Part shown: in pieces, positions 32,703-42,540 of the stretch
Layout: every line of letters begins with the position of its first letter
How positions within the stretch are numbered: position 1 is the first letter of the stretch
NCBI GenBank assembly: GCA_947085425.1
Contig: CAMTWK010000021.1
Location: forward strand, 1-64,000
Length of the DNA stretch: 64,000 nt
Direction of reading: 5' to 3'
Source: UKL13-2 sp947085425
Lineage (GTDB): Bacteria; Pseudomonadota; Gammaproteobacteria; Burkholderiales; Usitatibacteraceae
Program-made: the position numbers and the translations under genes
Notes under the pieces: model-generated
Told to the model about the DNA's origin: nothing
What the model saw: only the letters and a program-made list of their open reading frames with translations
Database searches by the model: none

Positions 32703-35495
32703 ATGAATCGCGGAAAATTTTTTCGTTTGGCGGTGATGATGATTGGACTATGGCTGCCGGGAATCGGTATAGCCAATGCATCGTCACCGCCAGCGAATGC
32801 CATCGCGATGCGCGAGGCATGTGACCGTGATGGCTTTCAGGAAGTTCTGTTTTCAGAATCTGCCGGCCATCACCACGGAAAAGCACAGGCAGTCTGGTTA
32901 AATCGCCGACTCATAAAATGGCCCGGCGTCGGCGGGAGCGGTAATTTTTGGCTGATTCACTCCGCGAACGGACAAATTGTCGCGCGGTTAGGCGCGCCCG
33001 TATCAGGTGCGGACGGTCGGTTTTCGCTTGATGTCTTCAATGCTGATGTTGCACCGGACGTGGTCAGCCGGTTCAAGTATGTGGCGGACGGCGTGGTGCT
33101 GTCCGTGCGTGAAAACGACATGGCGCAATGGTCTGATTGGCATAAGCAACAGTTGGTTTTGGTTAATGCCGATGCCGATGGCAATGTCCTGCACGCAACC
33201 ACGCTGCAGATCGCGGGCGCGCTTGATGATCAGTTTGCCGACGCCGAGCGCATTGCCGATCTGGGTGTGTTCGTTCGTAAATCAAAAACACGATTCAACC
33301 TTTGGGCACCGACCGCTCGGCAAGTTTGGGTATGTGTATTCGACAGCGGAAAATCCCGTGCGCGTTTTGTTGTACCGATGAATTGGCAAGCTGCGAATGG
33401 CGCATGGATGCTCAACATTCCTGCCAACCTTTCCGGCCGGTATTACACCTATGTTGTTGATGTCTATGTGCACGGCGTAGGGGTCGTGCGCAATCGTGTA
33501 ACCGATCCTTATTCGATAAGTCTGACAACCGACTCACGGCGCAGCTACATCGTTGATCTGAACGATGCAAGTCTTAAGCCGGCCGGGTGGAATAGTGTGT
33601 CTGTGGTGAAGGCTTTGACGCGTGTGAGGTTGCCGACCGACATGGTGATTTACGAGTTACATGTGCGTGATTTTTCAATAGGTGACGGGTCTGTCCCGCG
33701 TACACACCGCGGAAAATATACGGCGTTTATGCATGCCAAATCTAACGGCATGAAACATCTGCGGGCATTGTCCGATGCCGGCATGACCGACGTTCATCTG
33801 TTGCCGGTCTTTGATTTTGCAACCGTGCCGGAGGGCGGATGTGCGACACCTCGTCTGCACGGTCCGAAAATGTTGCCGGATGGCGAGTCGCAACAAGCGA
33901 TGGTGGTCGCGGGCAAAGAGCGCGATTGTTTTAATTGGGGATACGATCCACTGCATTTCACCGCACCGGAAGGCAGCTACGCCACCGATGCGGAGGATGG
34001 CGCACGCCGAATTATCGAATTCAGGCAAATGGTGGCGGCCCTGAATCAGATTGGCCTGCGGGTCGGCATGGACGTTGTTTACAATCACACGTCTGCGTCC
34101 GGACAGAATGAAAGATCGGTGTTGGATCGTATTGTTCCCGGTTACTACCACCGTCTGAATGCCGTCGGTCAGGTTGAAAGATCGACCTGTTGTGACAACA
34201 CGGCGACAGAAAACATGATGATGGCCAAGCTCATGCTTGATTCCGTTGTGGTCTGGGCGCGCGATTACAAAATTGACTCGTTTCGTTTTGACCTGATGGG
34301 CCATCAACCGCGGGTTGTGATGGAGGCGATGCAAAAACATTTGCAAACGGCTACCGGCAGGCATATTAATTTGATTGGTGAAGGCTGGAATTTTGGCGAA
34401 GTGGTCGATGGGGCGCGATTCATTCAGGCATCGCAGCTGTCACTCAATGGCTCCGGAATTGGCACGTTCAGTGATCGCGGCCGGGATGCGGTTCGCGGTG
34501 GGGGCGCAACGGATAGCCGCGAAGCCATGATCCGGCGCCAAGGTTATATCAATGGCTTGGGCTACGATCCGAATGTCTTAACCGCAGGCGAACAGCAAGG
34601 CGGCGAGCTTTTGCAAATTGCCGACCAGGTGCGCGTTGGGCTGGCCGGGTCGATTCGCAATTTTCAGCTCAACAACCATCGCGGTAAGATCACGCCACTT
34701 TATAAAATTCAATACGCCGGCCAACCGGCCGGTTATGTAAGCGAACCCGGCGAGGTCGTGAACTACGTCGAGAATCACGATAATCAGACGCTGTTTGACA
34801 TCAATGTCTACAAGCTGCCGACTACGACCAGTCGAGAGGATCGCGCGCGTGTACAAATATTGGCGCTTGCGATTAATACATTCAGTCAGGGGATCGCTTA
34901 TTTTCACGCGGGCGGCGAAATGTTGCGCAGCAAATCATTGGATCGAAATAGTTACGATTCGGGGGACTGGTTCAATCAAATCGATTGGCTGGGCAGGAAT
35001 AATTTTTTTGGCATAGGTGCGCCGCCGAAGCCGGATAACGGTGGTGATTACCATTTGATCAAACCCTTGCTCGCCAATGCGAATATCAAACCAACGGCGA
35101 CCGAGATCGGCTGGACCAACCGTGCTTTCCAGGATCTGCTGCGGATTCGTGCCAGCAGCGTATTATTTCGTTTGCCGAGTGCTGACCAGATCAATTCGCG
35201 TTTAACCTTTCATAACGTAGGTGCCGGCCAAATTCCAACGGTGTTAGTCGGTCACCTGAATGGTGAAGGGCTCCAGGCCGCCGGTTTTAACGCGCTCATC
35301 TATCTGATCAATGTTGACAAGACGCCGCAATCGATAAGAATCGGCGAGATGGTGGGCAAGGACTTTACGCTGCACCCTGTTCATCGCGACAAAAATGCTG
35401 CGGACAAGCGGGTGGCCCGTCATGCGCGTTTCAACGCCCCGACCGGTGAGTTTATTATTCCTGCTCGTAGTGCGGTGGTATTTGTTGTGCCGTGA
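32703..35495 (+). CDS. pulA: Exported type I pullulanase
   Basis: 930 residues with an N-terminal signal peptide (MNRGKFFRLAVMMIGLWLPGIGIANA). A carbohydrate-binding PUD-like module (VWLNRRLIKWPGVGG...FWLIHSANGQIVA) precedes a CBM48 domain (TRFNLWAPTARQVWVCVFD) and the GH13_13/14-type barrel. FNWGYDPLHF near residue 411 is the type I pullulanase signature (usually YNWGYDP). Catalytic residues: SFRFDLMGH near 523, IGEGWNFG near 557, ENHDNQTLFD near 687. It should cut alpha-1,6 bonds of branched starch or pullulan in the periplasm or outside. No lipobox is evident, unlike Klebsiella PulA. It could be transcribed from the glg operon or its own promoter. Confidence 0.93.
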   Translation: MNRGKFFRLAVMMIGLWLPGIGIANASSPPANAIAMREACDRDGFQEVLFSESAGHHHGKAQAVWLNRRLIKWPGVGGSGNFWLIHSANGQIVARLGAPVSGADGRFSLDVFNADVAPDVVSRFKYVADGVVLSVRENDMAQWSDWHKQQLVLVNADADGNVLHATTLQIAGALDDQFADAERIADLGVFVRKSKTRFNLWAPTARQVWVCVFDSGKSRARFVVPMNWQAANGAWMLNIPANLSGRYYTYVVDVYVHGVGVVRNRVTDPYSISLTTDSRRSYIVDLNDASLKPAGWNSVSVVKALTRVRLPTDMVIYELHVRDFSIGDGSVPRTHRGKYTAFMHAKSNGMKHLRALSDAGMTDVHLLPVFDFATVPEGGCATPRLHGPKMLPDGESQQAMVVAGKERDCFNWGYDPLHFTAPEGSYATDAEDGARRIIEFRQMVAALNQIGLRVGMDVVYNHTSASGQNERSVLDRIVPGYYHRLNAVGQVERSTCCDNTATENMMMAKLMLDSVVVWARDYKIDSFRFDLMGHQPRVVMEAMQKHLQTATGRHINLIGEGWNFGEVVDGARFIQASQLSLNGSGIGTFSDRGRDAVRGGGATDSREAMIRRQGYINGLGYDPNVLTAGEQQGGELLQIADQVRVGLAGSIRNFQLNNHRGKITPLYKIQYAGQPAGYVSEPGEVVNYVENHDNQTLFDINVYKLPTTTSREDRARVQILALAINTFSQGIAYFHAGGEMLRSKSLDRNSYDSGDWFNQIDWLGRNNFFGIGAPPKPDNGGDYHLIKPLLANANIKPTATEIGWTNRAFQDLLRIRASSVLFRLPSADQINSRLTFHNVGAGQIPTVLVGHLNGEGLQAAGFNALIYLINVDKTPQSIRIGEMVGKDFTLHPVHRDKNAADKRVARHARFNAPTGEFIIPARSAVVFVVP

Positions 35496-35551
35496 CGAGC
35501 CAGTCAGAGGTGCGTTGCCTTTCGCGATCCCAGAGAACTGAATCCGTTCAC

Positions 35552-36541
35552 TCAGTCCTGAGCAGAGTCCCGCATGACGTGGCTTACCAAGCCGCGTAAT
35601 CCCGGATAGGGCGTCGTGATGACGGCTGTACAAATTTCACGCTGATAGTTGATATACCTGCCCTTGGCTTCAAATTGCGTCCGAAACCCGGACTGGCCAA
35701 AAAACGCGCCAAGCTTGGGCACAATGCCACCGGCAATAAATATGCCGCCGCGAGCGCCAAGGGTCAGCGCGAGGTTGCCGGCAATCAGTCCAAGCAACGA
35801 ACAAAACGCCTCCATGGTGTGTTCACACAACACATCACTGCGAGTGCTGCCCAGCGTGCCAATTTGTTCGGCATCCATTTCCTGTTCGATCGGTAGTCCT
35901 TCGACTTCTGCGACTGCGCGCCTTAATGCCGGCAGGCCTAAACCTGAAACGAGTCGTTCCGCCGAAATATGCGTATGCGCGCGACCAGCCACCCGCAATA
36001 AATCACTCTGATAGGTCGATGCGGCGCAGAGTGTGACATGACCACCTTCACCACACACAGTTTGCCAAGTGCCCGGTCGTTGACTGACAGGAATGATTCC
36101 CGCCACACCCAGCCCGGTGCCGGGACCAATAACGGCCATGGCGAAGTTTGGGTTGGGCACACTCGGGCCGATCAGTTGGTAGTCGGTCGCCGCCATGTGC
36201 GGCAGGATCAGGGCGATCGCTTCAAAATCATTAAATACCTCAATGTTTGCCACACCGGTGTGTGTGGCGAATTCAACCCTATCGAGCGTCCACGCACTGT
36301 TGGTAACTTTAATAGGGCCGCTTGAAATTGCGCTGGCAATGGCGATGACAACCCGACTTGGGCTGGCACCAGAATGAAAGTGGCTTAAATAATGGATGGC
36401 CGCATCATGCGGGCGGTCGTAGTCGACACAAAGCAAAGTCTGCACGTCGGACAGCGACGCACCGGCATCGCGAACCCAGCCAAAACGGGCATGGGTACCG
36501 CCGATGTCCGCAACCAGCAACGGAAAAGATGGCCCGGCCAT
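35552..36541 (-). CDS. glk: Glucokinase
   Basis: 329 residues from the ATG at 36541, which overlaps the pgl stop as TAATG; a longer start at 36553 would only add four residues. It is the bacterial Glk type: LLVADIGGTHARFGWV at the N-terminus (phosphate-binding), VFNDFEAIALILPH with the catalytic aspartate, AVIGPGTGLGVAGI, GEGGHVTLCAASTYQSDLL and GARGGIFIAGGIVPKLG. It phosphorylates glucose freed by MalQ and amylases. Co-transcribed with pgl. A second glucokinase domain is fused to a regulator at 37748-39604, so this one is probably the main metabolic enzyme. Confidence 0.95.
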   Translation of the reverse strand: MAGPSFPLLVADIGGTHARFGWVRDAGASLSDVQTLLCVDYDRPHDAAIHYLSHFHSGASPSRVVIAIASAISSGPIKVTNSAWTLDRVEFATHTGVANIEVFNDFEAIALILPHMAATDYQLIGPSVPNPNFAMAVIGPGTGLGVAGIIPVSQRPGTWQTVCGEGGHVTLCAASTYQSDLLRVAGRAHTHISAERLVSGLGLPALRRAVAEVEGLPIEQEMDAEQIGTLGSTRSDVLCEHTMEAFCSLLGLIAGNLALTLGARGGIFIAGGIVPKLGAFFGQSGFRTQFEAKGRYINYQREICTAVITTPYPGLRGLVSHVMRDSAQD

Positions 36542-37278
36542 TACGGACACCACATCACGTCGATGGCACCCAGGGCATACACGGGCATCAGCAGCGGGTT
36601 TGCAACCCGCCAGGCCTGTTGCAGTGCGGCCAATTTGGCCGGTCCTTTTAACACCAATACCATTTGCAGACTGCGTTTTAATTCTGCCAGCGTGAGGGAC
36701 ACACGTTCTACTGATGGTTGTGCGGTGGTTGGTGCCGGTACCGCAACCACTCGCGCACTATTTGCGGCCGCCAATGCAGATTCGAGGTGTGGATCGCCCG
36801 GAAACAAGGACGCGATATGGCCGTCTTCACCCATGCCGAGTAGAACCAAATCATAGGGTTGATCGAGCGGCGGCAGATTTTGACGGGTAAGTGCCAATCC
36901 GTCGGCGGCTGTTGTCGCCGTATTTTTTAGAGGGATAAATCGTGCTGCAGCCGCGCCGGGGTGGGTCAAAAAAATCCGCCGTAGCATGGCCGCATTTGAA
37001 TGTGGCGAATCTTCATCGACCCAGCGTTCGTCGCTGAGCAAAACATTCACTTTCTCCCACTGCAACGGTTGGGTCGCCAAATGCGGAAGGAACATTTCCG
37101 GCGTGGTTCCGCCGGAAAAAATCAGACTAGCGCGGCCGTGCCGGGTGATGCCCTGCGCAACAGCCGACGCCACCCGCAGCGCGATCGCGTCAGCCAGGGC
37201 TTGGCAATTGGAAAATCGATTAATCCTTGGCGCATCGCGATTCACGGTGGCATTCGGGGCGGACGGGGTCAGGTTCAT
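36541..37278 (-). CDS. pgl: 6-phosphogluconolactonase
   Basis: 245 residues of the SIS-related NagB/DevB fold. Motifs: LIFSGGTTPEMFLPHLA near residues 52-68, VLLSDERWVDEDSPHSNAAMLRRIFL with the catalytic-site region, and LVLLGMGEDGHIASLFPGD near 147-166, all characteristic of DevB-type Pgl. It hydrolyses 6-phosphogluconolactone made by Zwf to 6-phosphogluconate, the substrate of Edd. The gene begins the pgl-glk operon, divergent from the glucokinase-RpiR gene; three HexR-like operators lie in the shared control region. Confidence 0.95.
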   Translation of the reverse strand: MNLTPSAPNATVNRDAPRINRFSNCQALADAIALRVASAVAQGITRHGRASLIFSGGTTPEMFLPHLATQPLQWEKVNVLLSDERWVDEDSPHSNAAMLRRIFLTHPGAAAARFIPLKNTATTAADGLALTRQNLPPLDQPYDLVLLGMGEDGHIASLFPGDPHLESALAAANSARVVAVPAPTTAQPSVERVSLTLAELKRSLQMVLVLKGPAKLAALQQAWRVANPLLMPVYALGAIDVMWCP

Positions 37279-37469
37279 ATCATGAACAAAAATGCCGGTT
37301 TTCGCGTAATGAATTCACTGCTATTCTCATTTTTTTCCAAAAGCATGCAAATTGGAGCGGATCATTGGTCGCCACTCACAAATAAACAATAAAGGCGGAA
37401 GATTAACTCGTACGACTTTCTTTGGCCTTGCATGCCTGTACCTGTAATAATAAGTCAATTGTTCGATAA

Positions 37470-37484
37470 TGTAGCAAAACTACA
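37470..37484. promoter_or_regulatory. HexR/RpiR-like operator C
   Basis: TGTAGCAAAACTACA, perfect arms with an AT-rich 5-bp centre, about 190 bp upstream of pgl. Confidence 0.65.
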
Positions 37485-37610
37485 AGATTAAGTAAACCAA
37501 GCATCATCCTGCTGACAATTTTTGTCGTATCACGCTGAAATTAACTTAAAAATCAGTTTGATGGCTGCGCTGGTGCATCCAACAAAAATCGCCTTGGTTG
37601 ACTTCGTTGT

Positions 37611-37625
37611 TGTAGTTCACCTACA
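37611..37625. promoter_or_regulatory. HexR/RpiR-like operator D
   Basis: TGTAGTTCACCTACA, perfect arms with a 5-bp centre, 123 bp before the fusion-gene ATG. Confidence 0.6.
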
Positions 37626-37672
37626 TTATTCACAAATTTGCCAAACCATCGGCGCTAGCGAACATTGTCAAG

Positions 37673-37687
37673 TGTAGTTAAACTACC
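37673..37687. promoter_or_regulatory. HexR/RpiR-like operator E
   Basis: TGTAGTTAAACTACC, one mismatch in the right arm. Its left end is 62 bp after that of operator D, close to six helical turns, which would allow cooperative binding. Confidence 0.55.
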
Positions 37688-37747
37688 TTATTCGCGCGCC
37701 AATATTGTTGCGTGTTCTTTGAATCGTAATTTTCCGAAGGTTTTCCT

Positions 37748-39604
37748 ATGCCCTTTAGTGACGGTCCGAGACTACTCGCCGATATTGGCAGCACCTATGC
37801 CCGTTTTGCACTGGAAAACGAGCGTGGCAAGTTCGACCATCTCAGCACCGTCAAGTGCGCGGATTACGCTGATTTTGGCAGTGCACTGCGCGCTTATCTG
37901 GATTTGGTAAAGGACATGAGTGTGCGCCATGCTGCGGTGGCGATATCAAATCCAGTCGAAGGTGATTTGGTGCAGATGACCAACTATCACTGGCAATTTT
38001 CTATAGAAAATACCCGCGTCGAGTGTGATCTGGATACCTTGCTGGTTGTCAATGATTACACGGCATTGGCGGCCGGTCTGCCGCATTTGGCTGATGATCA
38101 GCGGCGGCAAGTAGGCCCCGGACAGGCAAAGGCGCGCAGCGTAATAGGCTTGCTGGGTGCGGGTACCGGTCTCGGTGTATCCGGATTGATTCCCACCGAT
38201 GACGGCTGGATTTCCTTGGGCTCACAAGGCGGACACGTGAGTTTTTCGCCGGCGGACAAACGTGAAACACTGATCCTTGAGTTCGCATGGGCCCAATTCC
38301 CACACGTGTCAGCCGAACGATTGATATCCGGTAGTGGTATTGAATTAATTTATCGCGCGATCAATCATCTTGCCGGCAAGAAGCCCGAGTCTCTGGCCGC
38401 AACGGAAATTACCAATCGTGGATTGAACGGACAGTGCCGTGAATGTGCCGAGACGTTGGCGTTATTCTGCGGCATTCTTGGCAGTGCCGCGGGTAACCTG
38501 GCGGTCACGTTGGGGGCATTTGGCGGGATTTATATTGGTGGTTCGATTGTTCCACGGCTTGGTACCTATTTTGATGCCTCGTCGTTTAGACGGCGATTTG
38601 AGGATAAGGGACGATTCTCGGATTATGTGGCGCACATTCCAACGTTTGTTATCACCGCTGATAACGCGACTTTTGTTGGGGTCGCGGCTATATTGGATGC
38701 GCAATTGCGCAAACGTGGTGCCGGATCATCACTTCTTGAACAGATCCGCCAATCACAATCCGCCTTGCCGCCTGCGGAACGTCGGGTAGCCAATTTGGTG
38801 TTAGCCCGCCCGCGCTCGATTCTGAATGACCCGATTGTCGAAATCGCGCGTGCCGCCGACGTCAGTCAACCCACGGTAGTGCGCTTTTGTCGTTCGCTCG
38901 GCTGTGACGGTTTGTCTGACTTTAAGTTGCGATTGGCATCAAGTTTGACCGGCACAATTCCGGTCACGCATATCCAGGTCACAAACGATGATTCATCACT
39001 TGAGTTGGGTGACAAGGTGCTCGGCAATACGGCCAGCGCCATTCTGCAAATGCGCGATCAAATCAATCGGACCACGATTGACAAAGCCATCGACGCGTTG
39101 ATCAAGGCCAGGCGGATAGAGTTTTTTGCTGTTGGAAACTACGGGGTGGTTGCCGACGATGCCCAGTATAAATTTCTGCGATTTGGCCTTCCCACCAGCG
39201 CATATACAGAACCGCGTTTGCAATTGATGGCAGCCAACGTTTTAACGGCAGACGACGTGGTTGTGGTTGTGTCGAGCACCGGGCGATCAACCGAGCTGAA
39301 TCAAGCCGTGGAGGCTGCGCTTGCCCGGTCGGCAAAAGTGATTGCGATCACCGCCAGTCAATCACCGTTGGCAAAACGCGCCACCGTCACGATTGCCGTG
39401 GACCATATAGAAGACGTTGCTACACAGGTACCCATGATCAGCAGAGTGTTGTACTTGCTGGTGATCGACATTCTTGCCGTGGGCGTTGCCATGAGAACCG
39501 GCGCCCATGAAAAAATGATTGCGTTACCGGGTGAAAAGCAGGACGAAGGCAGGGCCGCAACCAACAATCGATTGGCCCGGATGGTTTCTCATAGCCAAGA
39601 GTGA
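37748..39604 (+). CDS. Glucokinase-RpiR regulator fusion protein
   Basis: 618 residues in two parts. Residues 1-320 are a Glk-type glucokinase (LLADIGSTYARFALEN, VVNDYTALAAGLPHL, GLLGAGTGLGVSGLIP, SQGGHVSFSPADKRE, GAFGGIYIGGSIVPRLG). Residues about 330-618 are an RpiR/HexR-type regulator: a helix-turn-helix (IVEIARAADVSQPTVVRFCRSLGCDGLSDFKLRLA) and a SIS domain with VVVVSSTGRSTELNQAVEAA that binds sugar phosphates. Such fusions are annotated in Burkholderiales as bifunctional glucokinase/regulators. In the first motif GIGGT-type glycines are changed to GSTYAR, so kinase activity should not be assumed. It lies downstream of operators C-E and divergent to pgl-glk. Confidence 0.93.
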   Translation: MPFSDGPRLLADIGSTYARFALENERGKFDHLSTVKCADYADFGSALRAYLDLVKDMSVRHAAVAISNPVEGDLVQMTNYHWQFSIENTRVECDLDTLLVVNDYTALAAGLPHLADDQRRQVGPGQAKARSVIGLLGAGTGLGVSGLIPTDDGWISLGSQGGHVSFSPADKRETLILEFAWAQFPHVSAERLISGSGIELIYRAINHLAGKKPESLAATEITNRGLNGQCRECAETLALFCGILGSAAGNLAVTLGAFGGIYIGGSIVPRLGTYFDASSFRRRFEDKGRFSDYVAHIPTFVITADNATFVGVAAILDAQLRKRGAGSSLLEQIRQSQSALPPAERRVANLVLARPRSILNDPIVEIARAADVSQPTVVRFCRSLGCDGLSDFKLRLASSLTGTIPVTHIQVTNDDSSLELGDKVLGNTASAILQMRDQINRTTIDKAIDALIKARRIEFFAVGNYGVVADDAQYKFLRFGLPTSAYTEPRLQLMAANVLTADDVVVVVSSTGRSTELNQAVEAALARSAKVIAITASQSPLAKRATVTIAVDHIEDVATQVPMISRVLYLLVIDILAVGVAMRTGAHEKMIALPGEKQDEGRAATNNRLARMVSHSQE

Positions 39605-39718
39605 TGATTCCTTTGTAAGGAATTATTCAGTCTTGATGTTAGGGCATGATGCGCATGGGTTTTTGAATGCGCTTCGCCGGTTTCTACTTTTATTTGGCAA
39701 TTTAGGAGTCAATTTGCT
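39605..39718 (+). promoter_or_regulatory. ppc leader with Shine-Dalgarno that sets a TTG start
   Basis: This 114-bp gap has an inverted repeat ATTCCTT-TGT-AAGGAAT at 39607-39623 without a T-run. AGGAG at 39703-39707, 11 bases ahead of 39719, supports the TTG as the start of ppc. Confidence 0.5.
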
Positions 39719-42508
39719 TTGGTTAATCACGAAAAAGACACCCGCCTAGGACAGGAAATCCAGTTTCTGGGCCGCATCCTTGGCGAGGTGATCCGTGCCG
39801 CCAACGGAGAGGAAATATTTAATCGAATTGAACATATTCGGCAATTGGCAGTGTCATTGCGGCGTCGGGAGGGAGCGCAAACGGATGCGGATATTGCCGT
39901 GCTCAGGGTGCAACTTCATCAGGATTTGAATGGGCTGAGTATCGAGCAGACTTTAAATGTGGTCAGAGCATTTAGTCATTTTTCGCTACTGGCAAATATT
40001 GCCGAAGATCGGCATCAGAATCGCCGCCGACGCGCCCATCGCATGGCCGGATCCGCGCCGCAGCTTGGCAGTCTGCACAATGCACTGAATACTCTTCAAG
40101 AAAAAAACACCTCGGAGCAGGATATTCGCGGCTGGCTTGCCGGCGCGTTGATTTGTCCGGTGTTGACGGCGCATCCAACGGAGGTTCAGCGCAAAACCGT
40201 GCTGGATTGTGAACGCGAAATTGCCCGCTTGATGGCGCATCAGGAACGCGCCGACTTGCTGCCAGACGAGCGACTGGAGACCGAAGAAAGTCTGAAGAGA
40301 CTTATTCATCAGCTTTGGCAAACGGCAATGTTGCGATTGTCGCGCCTTCGGGTCATTGATGAAATTGAAAACGGTTTGAGTTTTTTTCGTTATACATTTC
40401 TGTCGGAGTTGCCGAAGGTTTATTGTGACTTGGAGCACGCGCTTGCAGACCAAACGCGGCCAACACGTGTCGGTGATGGTCGTTTGCCCACATTTTTTCG
40501 AATGGGCTCGTGGATCGGTGGGGATCGCGATGGCAATCCGTTTGTTACGGTCGATTCACTTGTTGGGGCGATGCGGCGGCAAACCACGGTTGCTTTTGAA
40601 CACTATTTATTTGAGGTGCATCGGCTTGGTGCCGAGTTGTCGATGTCGAATCGATTGGTGTCGCCGACTGCGGCGCTGATGGCCTTGGCGGAGAAATCAG
40701 ACGACACATCCATTCATCGTCAAGATGAACCTTATCGACAGGCCTTGATTGGCGTGTACGGACGCCTGGCAGCGACCATGGTGGAACTGGCGGGTGTTTC
40801 ACCGATTCGCAAGCCTGGCGTTGAACTGACGGCCTATGCCGGCACACACGAGTTTGCCGCCGACTTGGACGTGATTGCGACTTCATTGGCGACCCACAGT
40901 GAGGCAGTCTTTACGGTCGGTCGATTGGCACAGTTACGTTACGCGGTCGATATCTTTGGTTTCCATTTGGCGTCGGTTGATTTGCGGCAAAACGCTGACG
41001 TGCACGAGGTGGTGGTGGCGGAATTGCTGGCCAAGGCGGGGGTGTCAAAAAACTATCTTGAATTAGACGAGGCGGGCCGAGTCGCGGTGTTGTTGCAGGA
41101 ATTGGCCAACCCCCGCTTGCTGCGGATTCCGTCGGTACAGTATGGCGAAGTGGCCATCGGCGAATTGGCTGTTTTTCAAGAGGCTGCAGATATCAACAAC
41201 CGCTTGGGTTCGGACGCTATTCCGAACGCGATTATTTCCAAGGCGCAATCCGTCAGTGATTTGCTCGAGGTCGGCTTATTGTTGAAGGAAACAGGTTCGC
41301 TGGTTGTTCGCGATGGTCGTGCACAACTCAAAATCGGCATTGTCCCGTTGTTCGAAACCATTACCGATTTGCAGGGTGCCACCGTCATTATGCGTGCCGC
41401 ATTTCAGTTGTCTTTTTATCGGGAACTGTTGGAAAGTCGGGGCGGCTTGCAGGAAATCATGCTGGGTTATTCGGACAGCAACAAGGACGGTGGTTACCTG
41501 ACGGCAAATTGGCAGCTTTATTGTGCACAAAAGGGGCTGGTCGACTTGGGTCGCGAAGCAAAGGTTAAATTGCGCATGTTTCACGGGCGCGGTGGTACGG
41601 TTGGTCGTGGCGGTGGGCCGACTTTTGAGGCTATTCTTGCCCAGCCGGACGGTTGTTGTGCGGCTGGTTTGCGCATGACCGAGCAGGGTGAAGTCATCGC
41701 CGCCAAATATTCTGATACGGTTCTGGGCCGTCGAAATTTTGAAACCTTGATTTCGGCCGCGTTGTTGGCGAATTTTTCTGACACCACCCACCATGACCGG
41801 CCGCAATGGCAAGAGGTTTTGAATCAACTTTCCACAAGTGCGTGTCAGGTTTACCGAAAATTGGTCTATGAAACGCCTGGATTCGTTGATTTCTTTCATG
41901 GCGCAACGCCGGTGGGAGAAATCGCCGGGCTCAACATCGGCAGCCGGCCGGCTTCACGCAAGTCTTCACAATCGATTGCCGATCTGCGCGCCATTCCGTG
42001 GGTGTTTAGTTGGAGTCAATGCAGGTTGTCCATTCCCGGCTGGTATGGATTTGGCAGCGCCATACAAGCGTGGCTCGATTCAATTCCAGGCGGGCGCGAT
42101 TCCGGGCTGGTGATACTGCGCGGGATGTACAAAGATTGGCCATTCTTTCAAACGGTGTTATCTAATATGGATATGGTGCTGGCCAAGACCGATTTGGTGA
42201 TTGCGGCGCGGTACGCGGAGTTGGTAGCAGACCGCGAGTTGGCAGATCGCGTGTTCAATACCATCAAGAGTGAATGGCAGTTAACGGTCGATATCTTGCG
42301 TGCCATTACTGGCGCCAGTGCATTTCTAGAAGGCAATCCAGCGCTCGAACGCAGCATTCGCAATCGTTTCCCTTATTTGGATCCACTGAATCATTTGCAG
42401 GTTGATCTGTTGAAACGTTATCGCGCCGGGCAGACGGATGAAAAAACCAAAAGGGCAATTCACTTGACGATTAATGGGTTGGCAGCCGGCCTAAGAAATA
42501 GTGGGTGA
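39719..42508 (+). CDS. ppc: Phosphoenolpyruvate carboxylase
   Basis: 929 residues, somewhat longer than the 883 of the enteric enzyme. It makes oxaloacetate from PEP and bicarbonate. Motifs: VLTAHPTEVQRKTVLD near 145-160 with the catalytic histidine, GGDRDGNPFVT near 268, GYSDSNKDGGYLTANW near 582 and MFHGRGGTVGRGGGPTF near 620 with the active-site arginine loop; the C-terminus ends in GLRNSG, like the usual RNTG. The start is a TTG (see the leader entry). It replenishes the tricarboxylic-acid cycle when carbon comes through the Entner-Doudoroff route, which fits the neighbours. It converges with zwf 32 bp downstream. Confidence 0.96.
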   Translation: MVNHEKDTRLGQEIQFLGRILGEVIRAANGEEIFNRIEHIRQLAVSLRRREGAQTDADIAVLRVQLHQDLNGLSIEQTLNVVRAFSHFSLLANIAEDRHQNRRRRAHRMAGSAPQLGSLHNALNTLQEKNTSEQDIRGWLAGALICPVLTAHPTEVQRKTVLDCEREIARLMAHQERADLLPDERLETEESLKRLIHQLWQTAMLRLSRLRVIDEIENGLSFFRYTFLSELPKVYCDLEHALADQTRPTRVGDGRLPTFFRMGSWIGGDRDGNPFVTVDSLVGAMRRQTTVAFEHYLFEVHRLGAELSMSNRLVSPTAALMALAEKSDDTSIHRQDEPYRQALIGVYGRLAATMVELAGVSPIRKPGVELTAYAGTHEFAADLDVIATSLATHSEAVFTVGRLAQLRYAVDIFGFHLASVDLRQNADVHEVVVAELLAKAGVSKNYLELDEAGRVAVLLQELANPRLLRIPSVQYGEVAIGELAVFQEAADINNRLGSDAIPNAIISKAQSVSDLLEVGLLLKETGSLVVRDGRAQLKIGIVPLFETITDLQGATVIMRAAFQLSFYRELLESRGGLQEIMLGYSDSNKDGGYLTANWQLYCAQKGLVDLGREAKVKLRMFHGRGGTVGRGGGPTFEAILAQPDGCCAAGLRMTEQGEVIAAKYSDTVLGRRNFETLISAALLANFSDTTHHDRPQWQEVLNQLSTSACQVYRKLVYETPGFVDFFHGATPVGEIAGLNIGSRPASRKSSQSIADLRAIPWVFSWSQCRLSIPGWYGFGSAIQAWLDSIPGGRDSGLVILRGMYKDWPFFQTVLSNMDMVLAKTDLVIAARYAELVADRELADRVFNTIKSEWQLTVDILRAITGASAFLEGNPALERSIRNRFPYLDPLNHLQVDLLKRYRAGQTDEKTKRAIHLTINGLAAGLRNSG

Positions 42509-42540
42509 TGCAGGCATAAGCCGAGCACTGCTGTGGTGAA

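Larger units (their letters stand above)
37279..37747. other. pgl/glk-rpiR divergent control region
   Basis: 469 bp without coding sequence. It contains three TGTAG-N5-CTACA type inverted repeats listed separately and is AT-rich around them. The ATG of the fusion gene follows TTTTCCGAAGG, a ribosome-binding site. Confidence 0.6.

Noticed and set aside
39607..39623. ATTCCTT/AAGGAAT inverted repeat as terminator of the glk-rpiR gene
   Set aside because: The stem is AT-rich and short and no T-run follows; it may be an operator, but there is no second copy to support it.
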